From Brachionus plicatilis (Eukaryota; Rotifera; Eurotatoria; Ploima; Brachionidae), in the NCBI GenBank assembly GCA_010279815.1, contig QEOQ01000353.1, forward strand, positions 14,580-78,066: 63,487 nt of DNA. The letters are read 5' to 3'. The notes beneath the pieces are model-generated. The model searched no databases, was not told where the DNA came from, and saw only the letters and a program-made list of their open reading frames with translations. Each line of letters opens with the position of its first letter. Positions within the stretch are counted from its first letter, which is position 1. Shown here piece after piece: positions 37,301-48,496 of this stretch. The position numbers and the translations under genes are program-made.

Positions 37301-40300
37301 GTCAAAAGTTAAAGCTGTTCTTGAAATTTCACTAAAAATTCATTTTGTTGCTGCATCTCTTCGATTTTCGGATTGATTTTAAGTTGGGACATAACTTTGA
37401 TTAATGACTTGAAAAATAACTTCAAGAATTTCATAAAACTGTGTTTTTGAAAAGACAAAATTTTCAATTTTCAGCTCCCATTAATTTCAATGTTTTTTTA
37501 TAAATTACCATTTATATTCTAAAAAATGATCAAGGTATTGTTTCAATTTTTTTTTTAAACAAACGTTTTAGGATAAAAAAGTTATTGACTAACTGAATAT
37601 TTAGTTTTTTTTTCAAATTAGTGTTGGGTGTCGGGCGTGTAAATAAAAAATATATTTTTAATTATATTAATTTTTTATTTTATTACCGGTTTTTTTGCCT
37701 CCCATATATTTTAGACCGTTTATTTTGGCGGTCTAAAAATTAGGCCGCCAAAGTGGCCGCCCGTATTAAAATTCGCCGTACATTTGGCCGGCCGTCAACG
37801 ATTTGGCCGGCCAACTCGGCGGTCCAAATTTTTGGCCGCCGGTCTGGCCCCCAAAGTGGCCGTCCGCCTTTATAACCGTCCGTCAAGGCGGCCAAAATTT
37901 TTTTGGCCGCATCAATGACCGTTTGTACTGTTCCCAACACTATTTCAAATTTAGAAAACTTATGGTATTGTGAATTGTGAATTTCAAATACAAATTGAAC
38001 ATAAATTCTTGATTTTTTGATAAATTAAAATTAAAGTTAACAGAAAATATTCGAAAAAATACTGAAAAATAGTGAAATATACTTTGTTGCACATTTTTGC
38101 AGTATTTTTACTTAAATTTTTTATTAAATTAAATTTTAATTTATTAAAAAATGAAGAATTATTGTTCAATCTGTAGCTGAAATTCACAATACCAAAAGTA
38201 TCAAGGTTTCTAATTTGTTACCTGATACTAACGGGTGTAGAATAAAAAATGACACAAAATTAATTTTATCATAAAAAAATTTTTTATTTAACAAAAGCTT
38301 TAAATTTTTTTTTTTTAATTATAACTGAACCCTGCTATTTTGAAAAAATAATATCAGTTAAGGTATTGAACTCCATGACGACTTATGATATTGAGCCTAG
38401 AGCGAACAATCTTGGCATGGTCTTGTACAACCTTTGGGTCCATATATTATATAATAAAATAATTTTTATTCATGCTGCCTTGCACTTTACCTTATTTTAT
38501 TATCTACCATATAATTCTGTACCATATTCGCATAATGAGATCTGTTTGCTTTTGCAGATGCTGCTGATCCATTTAAGATTATTTGTTAAGTAGACACCAA
38601 GTTCTTTTTTTTATGCCCTTTCTCCAAGAGAATGACCTAAGCCATTAGTTTGATTGAACATTCGATATCGAAAGTTGGGATTTTTTTTCCCAATGTGCAT
38701 TACATTTAATTTGTACATCCCTTGTAAAAAAAAAATTAGTAAACTTTAGTAGTTAAACCATTCTCAAAAAATTAGTAGAATATTAATTATAAAATACCTC
38801 TTCAAATTATTTCAAGCATTTTTTGCTCAACTAATTAATTTCTTTAACTTTTAAATGGATCAAAGAGGGAGCCCTAAAGTTTTTTTTTAAATTTTTTTAT
38901 GTATTTGATGTATTTGCAAATCAAACAGGCTATATTTTATAATTAAATGCAAATATTTTTAATTTTTTCCTCATTTTTTATTAATAATTCTTAAATAGAA
39001 TCAATAACTGATTGCTGAAATAATGATTAAATAATTTTTGCAAGATCAAATATTTTTGGAAAATTGAAGTTTGAAATCAAGATCAAAAGATCAAAATATA
39101 TATATCGAAATATTTTTTTTAATAAAAGAGAAAAAATATTTTTTTTTTCATTAGCAATTACTTGTTATCTCAAGTTTATTTTTATATATAAAATTTTAAA
39201 ATGTCTCTTTTTATTGAACTTTAAATGGTTTAAATATTTTAAGGCCGATATTAAAGCATCATTTATTTTGATTAAACGTCAATTAAAATAGTGACAATTA
39301 AATGTATTAATTTTCATTTAAAAAATTAAGTATCATTTAAATGTATGAATCGTCATTTAAAATATTAAATGTCAATTAAATGTATTAATTGTCATTTGTA
39401 AACAACCTACTCTTTTACCGGCAAGTACCCAAAGCTACCTTTTAAAACAACAAATGCCACACAAAATAAATGTTTGAACCAATAGCTGCCACGAGAAGTT
39501 TACTGAAAAGAGATCGAAAAAAAAGAATCTTATACCTGAAATTCAGAATCTCTCAGAAAATGAACCATTAAAGGAACTCCATCAAAATGAAATTCAATTG
39601 CCAAATATTCCAGTTGTAAGAAAATTAAGAGGAGTAGGACGTAAATATTTTTATTAAGCTTAATTTTTTTTATGATTAAAATGTTTTTTAAATATATTCT
39701 TATTTTCCTTATGACATTTAATTTTATTCTGTGATACCTAATTAATTAAAATGACAACTAATGCTTTTAATTTACGATTCATACATTTAATTGACTAATT
39801 TTTTTGTTGACAAAATAATATAAATAAATGACAATTTTATTTTTTTATAATTTACGTTTAATCAAAATAAATGACACTTTAATATTCTTTCATATTTTAA
39901 TTGATTTTAATGAAAACTTACTTTTAAAGACAAAAAAATTAACTGTTTTAAAATATTTAATTTATTTAAGTAGAAAAATGAATTTATTTCAGTTTGAATG
40001 AATGAATATAAAAGTTATAAATTTGAATGGGTCTCCCTTTTCAACACAAAAAAATATAAATTCAACACAATTTCAAAGCGCTCAGCACAAAATGATTTCT
40101 TCTCAACACAAAAATTAAAATTTGAAAATAATACTTTTAGCACAAAAATTAAAAATAAAATAAATGGTATTTAACACAAAAATTGTCTGGCTTGTTAAAT
40201 GGCTTGTTGGGAAGATTTAAGAAATTTTTTTACAAGAACTGTTACTAAGTTGAGCTTAACAGTAAGAAATGTTCTTGCAAATTTTTCACTGAATTAGGAT

Positions 40301-41322
40301 ATTTTGCACATTTATTGGCATTAAAAGAACTGTTTAAAAAAAGGACCAATTTGTCAATAAACCTAAAAGATATAGAGCAAAAAATGCGGAAAAATGGTTT
40401 TCTAGAGACTAATTTTTTTTTTATTTCTTTTCTCTAAGCATCGAAATTTACTTTATTTAACTTCCACTTATAAATATCATTAAATAAAATTTAAAATTAA
40501 AAAAAAATTATTTTATTATAAATATTTTGTGTTGAAAAAAAAATTTACTTTAAGAATTATTTTCAAACACATTTTTTTTGTGTTAAATGTTTTTTTTTTA
40601 AATATAATTTTTTGTGCTGAGAAGAAATCGAATTGTGTTGAATGTTTTTTTCATTGTGCTAATCAGAAATTGATTGTGCTGAAATAATATTCCCAATTTT
40701 AATTTGTAAATTAACTTTACCTGAATTATTCAACTTAATGATTGTTTTTGTTAAATAAATTAGAGATCAATCATTTAGATGTTAATTAGATAATGAACCA
40801 TTATTTGATAGGACATGTCTAGTAATGTTTAGTATTTATTTCTTAATAATTATCAAAATCATCAGATTAATTAAATTTTAAAATTTTAAATGATCACTTT
40901 GATCTTAAAATTTGATCATATTTTACAATTATTAAAATTTTAAATTTTATGTTTTAAAGAAATAAATGCAGAAAGTGTTGTGTGTATTTCTAAGAGTGCC
41001 GACAACTTGCCAAAAGACTGGGTAGTGGATTTTTTAAAAAATGGTAAGAAATTGTCTTTTTGATGTAATCATTGCAGTATTTTATTTTAATTTTTGTCAA
41101 GAATGCAATATTGATGTTATAACCGATCAATCTATTGGAAAATCACAAGAACCAGCCAATTCAATGAATAATTTAGCTATTGATAATACTCATAAAAATT
41201 GCCAAGACCATCAACAACTTATCAATATTCTAAAATCTTCTACAAAATCCGTTTCTCAAAATACCAAACAATCGGTTCGAGTGGCAAATAATTATAATTC
41301 AAACGCATGTTTGATCCAATAA
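28388..41322 (+). CDS. NWD1-like: NACHT and WD-repeat protein, NWD1-like, copy B
   Basis: Exons 28388-28484, 28534-28739, 28794-29048, 29100-29229, 29291-29775, 30045-30146, 30201-31105, 31158-33008, 33448-34688, then after a 6.3-kb intron 40960-41043 and 41102-41322. They join in frame to 1858 residues. DUF4062 starts near residue 24 (KIFLSSTFSD) and includes YDMRWGIS and GPNFIAFLSHRYGSR. NACHT: Walker A GESGCGKT at about 409-416, Walker B KIVIVLDSIDQL at about 501-512. Propeller-like blocks lie at about 730-1340 and 1345-1750, with a clear repeat DAHFDKIVFVFPKDTLLLTT. The tail ends VANNYNSNACLIQ, a CaaX box. The last two exons are assigned here because sequence, length and splice phase match those of copies A and C and no other gene body lies between. 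Confidence 0.88.
35050..35319 (+). CDS. Unknown ORF inside the TCCCCG element
   Basis: A frame of 89 codons contains a less A/T-biased segment (EKMCEEKRRENTPLEANVVK, then DDEVRKEVVILFEGNP and a short tail) and ends in a stop. I do not recognise the family. The position near one end of a transposon suggests a transposase fragment or a C-terminal exon. It may not be translated. Confidence 0.3.
   Translation: MFYGQMIIQNCINHFDYIKINRLRNCQPLEKMCEEKRRENTPLEANVVKRKSDLSDDEVRKEVVILFEGNPQILRMFQHSSFYPSNRKA
36040..36585. mobile_element. 546-bp MITE, GGCAAATTGAAG family, 8-bp TSD
   Basis: Inverted ends begin GGCAAATTGAAGTTT and are followed by GATCAA/GATCTT repeats. A perfect 8-bp repeat AAAAACGG flanks it (36032-36039, 36586-36593). 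A second complete copy of exactly the same length lies at 57935-58480 in the opposite orientation. An internal palindrome CTTGACATGACATGTCAAG is shared. Non-coding. Confidence 0.9.
36662..37087. mobile_element. AAGTC-family hAT-like element, diverged
   Basis: The left side starts CAGTCATTTTTAAGTC and the right side ends ACAAGTCTG, each followed inward by several AAGTC/GACTT copies. No 8-bp duplication is visible with these limits, so at least one border is uncertain. Confidence 0.5.
37619..37942. mobile_element. 324-bp GC-rich hAT-like MITE
   Basis: The ends are TAGTGTTGGG and CCCAACACTA, a common hAT end, and a perfect 8-bp repeat TTTCAAAT flanks it (37611-37618, 37943-37950). The interior (37735-37920) is packed with GGCCGGCC, GGCGGTC and GGCCGCC motifs and is far richer in G/C than the surroundings. 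No ORF of significance. Confidence 0.85.
37962..38205. repeat. Short foldback repeat
   Basis: The segment around GGTATTGTGAATTTCA at 37970-38065 recurs inverted at 38090-38200. The inner part resembles sequence at 6405-6490. Probably a short MITE; no target duplication was established. Confidence 0.45.
38368..38715 (-). mobile_element. LINE reverse transcriptase relic
   Basis: Minus-strand reading gives KLNVMHIGKKNPNFRYRM, a stop, then KELGVYLTNNLKWISSI, the thumb region that follows the YADD motif in CR1/jockey elements. Frameshifts follow toward 38370. Dead fragment. Confidence 0.6.
39243..39891. mobile_element. 649-bp element with TCATTTA arrays, 9-bp TSD
   Basis: Inverted ends share ATATTAAAG, then TCATTTATTTTGATTAAACG, for about 45 bp. 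Inside lie repeats of (A/G)TCATTTAAATGTATTAA and their inverse. A perfect 9-bp duplication ATATTTTAA flanks it (39234-39242, 39892-39900). The two other copies of the host MITE carry the target uninterrupted. G-starting ends with a 9-bp duplication are usual for MULE-type elements; the class is inferred. Confidence 0.88.
39478..39657 (+). pseudogene. Basic C-terminal ORF relic inside the 649-bp element
   Basis: Sixty open codons end in a stop and read as a soluble tail: TEKRSKKKNLIPEIQNL, then LPNIPVVRKLRGVGRKYFY. The basic end resembles the tail ORF at 63007-63273 in character, not in sequence. Probably the last exon of a former transposase. Confidence 0.35.
40029..40694. mobile_element. 666-bp element with CAACACAAA arrays, 9-bp TSD
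   Basis: The left end GGGTCTCCC and right end (complement GGGAATATT) are followed by inverted arrays of a degenerate TTCAACACAAAAA unit (40040-40190 and 40525-40690). It is flanked by AATTTGAAT (40020-40028) and AATTTTAAT (40695-40703), a 9-bp duplication with one mismatch. The uninterrupted target is present in the host MITE copy at 58.25 kb. Non-coding. Confidence 0.85.
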
Positions 41323-41761
41323 ATTTAATTTTAATTGAAAATAAAAATTAGAATAAAATATTTAATAAATGTTTAATCTTAAAAAATGCTTGACATTTTT
41401 ATAGATTTTTAAAATAAAAGTTATCTTGTGCTTAGAAAAAAAATATGTATTATAAAAAAATTTTGAATAACCATTTAAGTTTAAGAGGTATTTTATAACA
41501 AAAATTAAGCAAAAAAATATCGGTTTTAACTAATTTTTATACCTTAATTTATGATATTGTGCAAATAAAATTCAAAAGAAATAATTTAAAAAACAGTGTC
41601 GTGAATTTTCCGAAATAACTAGAGTTTTTGATTTCATATCATTGCAATATATTAGTAAGAAAATTACCTAATCTTGCTCATACATATATTTCTATAGCAA
41701 CTGATTTATTTATTAAAAAATATCATGATCATTTATTTGAGCGAAAAATTTAATTATTCAG
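41323..41761. other. 439-bp spacer between copies B and C
   Basis: It contains the 3' end of copy B (the stop codon lies inside an AATAAA hexamer) and must hold the promoter of copy C. The sequence ATTATTCAG directly precedes the copy C start codon and could be a splice acceptor. Confidence 0.55.
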
Positions 41762-44700
41762 ATGGATGGAAAAAAATATTTTGATATTTTCCGAGGAAAA
41801 TTTGAGGGCGTTGTTGAAGATAAATCAAGGATAGTAAAAATATTTTTGAGCTCAACATTTTCAGGTATTTAGAGAAAATAAAATGTTGAATTTAAATTGT
41901 TTTATTTTTACAGATTCTCATTCTGAAAGAGATTATTTAATCAAAAATATTTATCCAAAATTACGCGAGTATTGCCAAAAATCTTATGGACTTGAATTTC
42001 AGGTGTATGATATGAGATGGGGAATTTCTCATGAAATAACAAATTCGCATATGGCTACCACAGTTTGTCTCAATGAGATAAAGAATTGTCAAAATTCTTC
42101 AATCGGACCAAACTTTATTGTATTAAAATAAAATTTTAATTTAATTTTGTAAAAAATAGAGAAATTTAATTTATTTCAAGGCATTACTCAGTAAACGTTA
42201 TGGATCACGAAGCTTACCAACAAGAGTCAAAGCCTATGAATATGAAATTCTTATGAATGAATTAATTTCTACAAATGATTATGAACAAAGCTTTATATTT
42301 GAAGAAAAAGAAACTGTTATTAAAATTGAGAATATGCTTAAATTTTGCTATGAATTGGATGATAACGAGACACCGGCAAGATATAGGTTAAAACATATTG
42401 ATAAAATAATTAAAAATTTTACAGAGAATGTAAATGATTTAATCATATTCTAAATCATAATATTAAGATAAAACATTTAAAGGATTCGATTTTGAACAAA
42501 GCCTGGAACAAATTAGAGATAAAATTAGGAAACTTATTTAGAGCTTTAGCTGAGAGTTGTTTGAAAAAAAACTTGATTACCCCTGTCGAACATGAGCGAT
42601 ATTTTGTCTCTGGTAAATATCTTTTAATTATTTTAAGATTTTTAAATAATCAAAATTTTTAATTATTAAATATTTAAGTAACTGAAAAAGAGATTTTCAA
42701 TGGAATATTAAAAGCAAAAAATGTTGAAAAAAATGTTCTTTATTTTGAACGTGAAATAGAAGATTTAGATGAAAATATTGAAAAAAATGTGAGTATGGCA
42801 AAACGATTTACTGAATTGGACAAGAACAATTGTGTTGATAAAGAAGTGAGGAATTTGCTTGATGAATTGAAATACAAAAAAATACCTTCAAAATTGCCTG
42901 AATCAAGCATGTTCAAATTTAAAGTAAAATGGGACTCTAAAAGTGGAATAAGTTTAGACACCCATCGAGAATATATTGAAAAATTTGCCGAGACTTTTTA
43001 TGAGCAAGTTAAAAAATTGATTGATGTGAATTATGAACAGCAGAAAAAAATTGACGATTTGAGTCATGAAGATCATGAGTTAATTCAAGAAGTTATTGAT
43101 CATGCTTGTTTTTGTAATGAAACAGTGAGCAAATTTCATGGAAGGGCAGATATTTTAAAAAAAGTAATGATTTAATTTTAGTTTTTCTTTTTAATTGATT
43201 CAAATCTGTTTTCTATCTTATTAATGAATTCATTATTGGCATCTTGAAGTTTAGGATTAAAAAAATCAGATCAAAAAGTAATTTTTTTATAACTTTTGAA
43301 TGGTATTTGATTAAATCTCTCTGCATAATGCTAAATAATGCAAAAAAAACATGCTGAATATTAGAATAGGCTCTGCAAAAACTCTGCATGTTAGCAAGAA
43401 AATGCATGTCATTAAAAATTATTTAATTCTTAATTTAAATGCAGAGTTTTTGAATTCTAATTCTAATATTCAGCATGTTTTATGCATTATTTAGCATTCT
43501 GCAGACAGATTAAATCAAATACCATTCAAAAGTTATAAAAAAATTTGATCCTAAACTTCAAGATGCCTTCATTTTTGACGATTTAAAAATCTAATTAATT
43601 AGGCTAAAGTTAATTAAAAGACAAAAACAGTTAATTTCTTAGTACATTTTTGCTATTATATTGCACAAAAGTTAAAAAAGTTGAATTTCTTCGAAGTAGT
43701 TTAAATTTTAATTTTTTTTTTTAATAAATAATCTATGCAATCATTTTTTATACCTTTTATTAGATTCAAAAGTATCTTATGAATACAAGCATCAATATTC
43801 CGTATGTATTGTATGGTGAATCTGGATGTGGTAAAACAGCCATTCTGGCCAAAATAACATCAGAAGTATAATTAACTTTTAAATTTGAATTCATTTAATT
43901 ATTTTTTTTAAATAAAGATTTTTAAAATTGTTCCTGATCCCGAAAATTATTGTGTTCTGCTTCGTTTTCTTGGAACAACACCGATTAGTTCAGATATTAT
44001 AAAAACCTTTCAATCATTGACACGTCAGTTATGTAGAATTTTCAGCATTCAAAAATATGAATTTAAAGCTAAAAATGAAATCGAAGCCAAAGATAATTTA
44101 GAATATCTATTAGATTTCATAGCAAATAAATATCCGAATAAAAAGATTGTAATTGTTTTAGACTCAATCGATCAATTAAATTCAAGTTTTTACAGTTTAA
44201 ATTGGCTAATAAGTTTTTTGAACAGCAATGTTAAAGTGATTTACTCAACCTTGCCAAATCATGGAAATATTTTAGATATTTTAAAAAAGAGATTGGATTG
44301 TGAAAAATATCCAAATAATTTTGAAGAATTAAAGAGTCTAGACGCAAAACTTGCCGAAGAAATAGTTCTAGATTGGTTGGGAAAAATTGAACGAAAGATA
44401 ACAAATAGTCAATTATTTGTTATTAGAGAACTTTTTTCAAAAGCTATTCTTTATCCGCTGTATGTTAAATTAATATTTGACATTGTTTCAAAATGGACTT
44501 CATTTTATGAGCCAGATAATCAATTTAAAAAATCTATTGACATAGATAAGTGCATTCAGTTCATATTTTTATCTCTTGAACAAGTTCATGGTAGTTTGCT
44601 CTTTTCTAGAACTATTATTTACATGAGTTTGTTTAAAAATGGAATATCCGAAAATGAAATAGAAGACATTCTTAGTCTAGATGATGATGTTTTATATGAT

Positions 44701-47700
44701 ATTTTTGAATTTCATGCACCACCTATTAGGAAATTGCCAATAGCTTTATGGGCAAGAATAAAAAATGATCTTAAAGAGTATATGGTAGAGAAAGAAATCG
44801 ACGACACTCGAGTTATTTATTGGTAATTTTTATTGTTAATAAGAGTTTCAGTAATATTATTAATTATTTTTAAGGTATCATAGAAGGTTTATTGAAGTTG
44901 CCAACAGTTATTATGTTTCTAAATTAAATTCAGAGGAAAGAACTTCTATTTTTACAAATGTTATTGATTTTTTCAATGAAACTTGGAAGCATAAACCAAA
45001 ACCATATATTTACAACGACTATTTGACAAAAAAATTTGGTGTAAAAAATGGTGAATCTGAAGAAGTGAGAGATACTGGAATGCAGCCAACTGTTTTCTTT
45101 GAACCAGATGGTAAAATTAGGTACAATAAAAGAAAAATATCTGAACTGCCAGCATTTATCGGAAATCTTACTTCAAATTTAGCAATTAATTTAGCATGTG
45201 ATTTGGTTTTCTTTGATTTAAATTTTTTGACTGGATTATTCACACATTTAAGCCTTGTGGATATTTTTGAGCATTTGACTAACATTTCTGGAGTTTCATC
45301 ATATTCAATATCAGAAGAATCAAGAAAAAATTTGGAACAGCTAAAGATTTTTCGACTTTGTCTACTCCAATGCGGTGTTCAAATGAAAGACAATCCAGAA
45401 GGCCTAATGATTCATTTTTTGAGTCGATCTCTAAATTTCAATAAGCATCTTGGAAATTTTACAAAAATTATTTATCAATATTATGATCAGTCACCTAAAT
45501 ACTATTCATTGGTTCTGGCTCATCAATTTATGGAACCGCCTATCGGAGAGTTGATTTTTCAACTAGATAAACATTCTACTCCTATCACTCATACGGTGAT
45601 TGGAGGAGATAATGATTCCCTTATTTTGTCTCTTAGTAACAAAATCAATGCCTTTAATATGTCCACAGTCGCAGATCTCGGATTTATCAAATTTACTGAT
45701 TTTAATGAAGAAAAAATATTTTTTACTGCTTTTCTTGACGAATTTGATCAAGATTTTTTCAATCTAAACGATATCAATGGTGGTTTAATTGTTTGCTCTT
45801 TAAATGAAGTAAGGGTCCTCAATTTCGACTCATCGATTAAATTTTCGATTCGAACTGGTAACCGTAAAGTAGTTCGCGCATTTCCAATAAATGAGATTTT
45901 TTTGTTGATTTTTTACAACAATGAAAATTTTTTTGAATTTTATAGCATGAAAAATAATGAATTAGTTGAAAAAATATCGTTTGATCATAAAATTATCAAT
46001 AATTATTCCAACTTTCAAGATGGGTTAATAATCGACATTCAAGAAACAATCAGATTTGCAATTTATTTTGATAATTTTGAAGTCAAAATATTTTCTCCAT
46101 CATTTGAAAACAATACATTTAGTCTAAATATATTAAATTCTTTTCAAGATTGTGGATTAGAATTAAATGGAATTCAATTTACTGACTATTCTGATAAATC
46201 AATTATGTTTTTTTCGATTAGAAATATTGGCTTTTTTTTACTTGATCTGGAAAAGAACTTAATCACTTTTTATCTTTTTTTAAAAAATGTTCTAAATCTT
46301 AAGCTCTTACAATGGAATGGAACAGTTCACTTATTAATTGGGTGCAATAAAAGTCTTTTCTTACTAAACAATGAATTTGCATATGAAATAAAAGGAAATT
46401 TCTCGAATGGCTGCTTATCAAGTCAAAATAAGCTTATTGGTATTCAAGATGGTTCAATATCGATCTTTAGATATTCATTTGATAAGCATATATTAAAATT
46501 AATTAAAATAGGATTGATTGATGCTCATTATGATAAAATAGTTTTTATTTTTCCAAAAGATGATATGTTGCTCACAGCATCTAAAGATTCGTCCTTAAAA
46601 GTTTTCTCTACAAACATGATTAAAGATTTATCAGAACTAAAGTTAAATTTTAACAAAGCATCATTAGAAGTATATGAAATTATCAACATTCGAGAGATAT
46701 ATTTTATATCAATGACAAGACAATTAAAGTAGTTTTCTTTTTGTATTTTTTATTTTAAAAAATAACCTTTTTAATCAATTACAAAGTCAATTAAATGTTT
46801 GGAACAAGACAAATGGAAAAATTGAATTCAATATTGTACTAGATCCTATTGAAATTATAGAACAGATAAAATGCAGTGCATCGAAGACAATTGTAGTATC
46901 CAAATTGGATGATAAAACATACCGAATTAGGTACTATTCAATCAAAATAAATGAAAAAATTAGTTTGGAGGAAAAAATGCGAAGAGATTTAACAAATGTT
47001 GATGAAATCAAGGTTGAGTATGATGCTGATAGAGATGATTTATTTTTTTTGGTCGTTTCAAATAGCAAGTTAAATGTCATTTCATACAATTTGAATGAAA
47101 TTAACTCATTATTAGCAAATCAAACCATTGATCTAGCTCAATTATCTATTGATTCATTAAATTTTAATATTAACCTTTCCGCAGTCACTTTTCAAAGCAA
47201 ATTGTTAGCTTTTGCACACGAACAGTCATTACATTATTTTGACATTTCAAATGGTAAATTGTTAAATTCAAAAAATTTCCAAGAACAAAGTATGAACATT
47301 GAATACTTTTTGAATCCAACAAATATGCCTCTGAATAGCTTCAAGTATTTGAGTGCAGTTGAGAACTCTGATAATTTAGTGATGCTTGATAATATGGGCA
47401 ACATTCATTTTGTACTAAATTTCTACAAGTCAAATGAAATCAAATCATTTAGATCCAAAGATTTTGTCTTTGAATCATTCAAGTTGAATAAGGATAAGCT
47501 ACTTGGTTGTGATGTTGTTAATTTTAAGCTTGTTTGTTTTGATTTAAAAAGAGCAAAAGAAAATAATTCATTCAATAATTCGTTCTTTACCATTGACTTT
47601 GCTAATAGCAAAGATATTCAGCATTATGGTTTAAGCTTATCTAACAAAAACATTTATTTGATTGAAAACAAAAAGAATTTGAGATTCTTCGATGTGATCA

Positions 47701-48438
47701 ATACAGATGAATTTAAAGCAAAGCAAACAGCTAACTTGACTCTTTATACTGAAGCTACAAGTGTTCTTTGTTCAAACGAATTTATATCTTTATCTATGAA
47801 GGATAGAAAGGTCATATCATTTTTGATAAGTGACAAAGACAATTTAGAGGAAACATATAAACGAATTAAGAACTTGCCACATTTTGGAAAATTAGATAAA
47901 GAAATTGAAAGGAAAAATAACCTCATAATTAATAAATGTAAGACAATTCTTGATGAAAGCAGTGATGAAGATATTGATGAAATAGATGGAGATGAAGAAG
48001 ATGAAGAAAATAGAAAAAAAATAGAAAGATTGGGTACTTGAATTTTAATTGTTTTCTAAACTAATTTTCATTTTCAAATTAGAAATACATGAACTAGATC
48101 CTTTAGATATCATCTACAGATCTAAAAAAACTGAAAAATTTAGACAAAATTGGGGTTCTAATATTTTGAATGGTAAAATTTTTTTATCTATTTTAAAAAT
48201 AATTTCATATTTTACTGTAGACTTGGGCTTCAATTTCAGTCAATATAAAAATGAAACCAGCTCTGATCATTTTCACACAACTGAAGAATACTCGAGTGAG
48301 ACTAGTACAGACATTAAAAAGCGCAAAGAATTAATTGACATTCTTAAACATACGAATAGGAATTATTTGAATCAAAATACTGGACAAAATGTTATAGTTG
48401 CAAATAATTACTCCTCTAAATCATGTATAATACAATAA
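41762..48438 (+). CDS. NWD1-like: NACHT and WD-repeat protein, NWD1-like, copy C
   Basis: Exons 41762-41864, 41914-42119, 42181-42429, 42483-42612, 42679-43163, 43764-43865, 43918-44822, 44875-46728, 46787-48033, 48083-48172 and 48221-48438 join in frame to 1862 residues with the domain order of copies A and B: DUF4062 (KIFLSSTFSDSHSERDYLI), NACHT (GESGCGKT; KIVIVLDSIDQL), and two propeller-like blocks. The tail has an acidic stretch (SSDEDIDEIDGDEEDEE) and ends NYSSKSCIIQ, a CaaX box. Exons 6, 7 (first two thirds) and the first third of exon 8 are almost identical to copy B. After about 45600 exon 8 diverges sharply. Intron 5 carries a MITE absent from the same intron of A and B. Copy C follows copy B head to tail, which suggests tandem duplication. 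Confidence 0.9.
43238..43567. mobile_element. 330-bp MITE with CTCTGCA motifs in intron 5 of copy C
   Basis: Inverted ends begin GGCATCTTGAAGTTTAGGAT and pair over about 110 bp. CTCTGCA/TGCAGAG motifs lie inside. It is flanked by TTCATTATT (43229-43237) and TTCATTTTT (43568-43576), a 9-bp duplication with one mismatch. Intron 5 of copies A and B has the uninterrupted target near TTCATTCTA, so the insertion is younger than the gene duplication. Confidence 0.8.
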
Positions 48439-48496
48439 AAAGTATTTATGGTATTTGAATACGATATTTTTTTATTTAAAATTAATAAAAGTCTAT

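Larger units (their letters stand above)
39058..40930. mobile_element. GGCAAATTG-family MITE carrying two nested insertions
   Basis: The outer sequence aligns throughout with the complete copies at 36040-36585 and 57935-58480, apart from two insertions at 39243-39891 and 40029-40694. Its left end is GGAAAATTGAAGTTT. The outermost right end is altered or lost near 40915-40930. It lies in intron 9 of copy B, just upstream of exon 10. Confidence 0.75.
34689..40959 (+). other. Transposon-filled intron 9 of copy B
   Basis: The same intron is 59 nt in copy A and 49 nt in copy C. Here it holds at least seven recognisable insertions, described separately: an element with TCCCCG motifs, two copies of the GGCAAATTG family, two 9-bp-duplication elements, a GC-rich hAT-like MITE and a LINE relic. 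Splicing must remove all of it for copy B to produce its CaaX tail. Confidence 0.75.

Noticed and set aside
40960..41322. Orphan 3' fragment of a fourth NACHT-WD copy.
   Set aside because: Splice phase and content complete copy B exactly, and no additional upstream exons exist between B and C, so a long intron is the simpler explanation.
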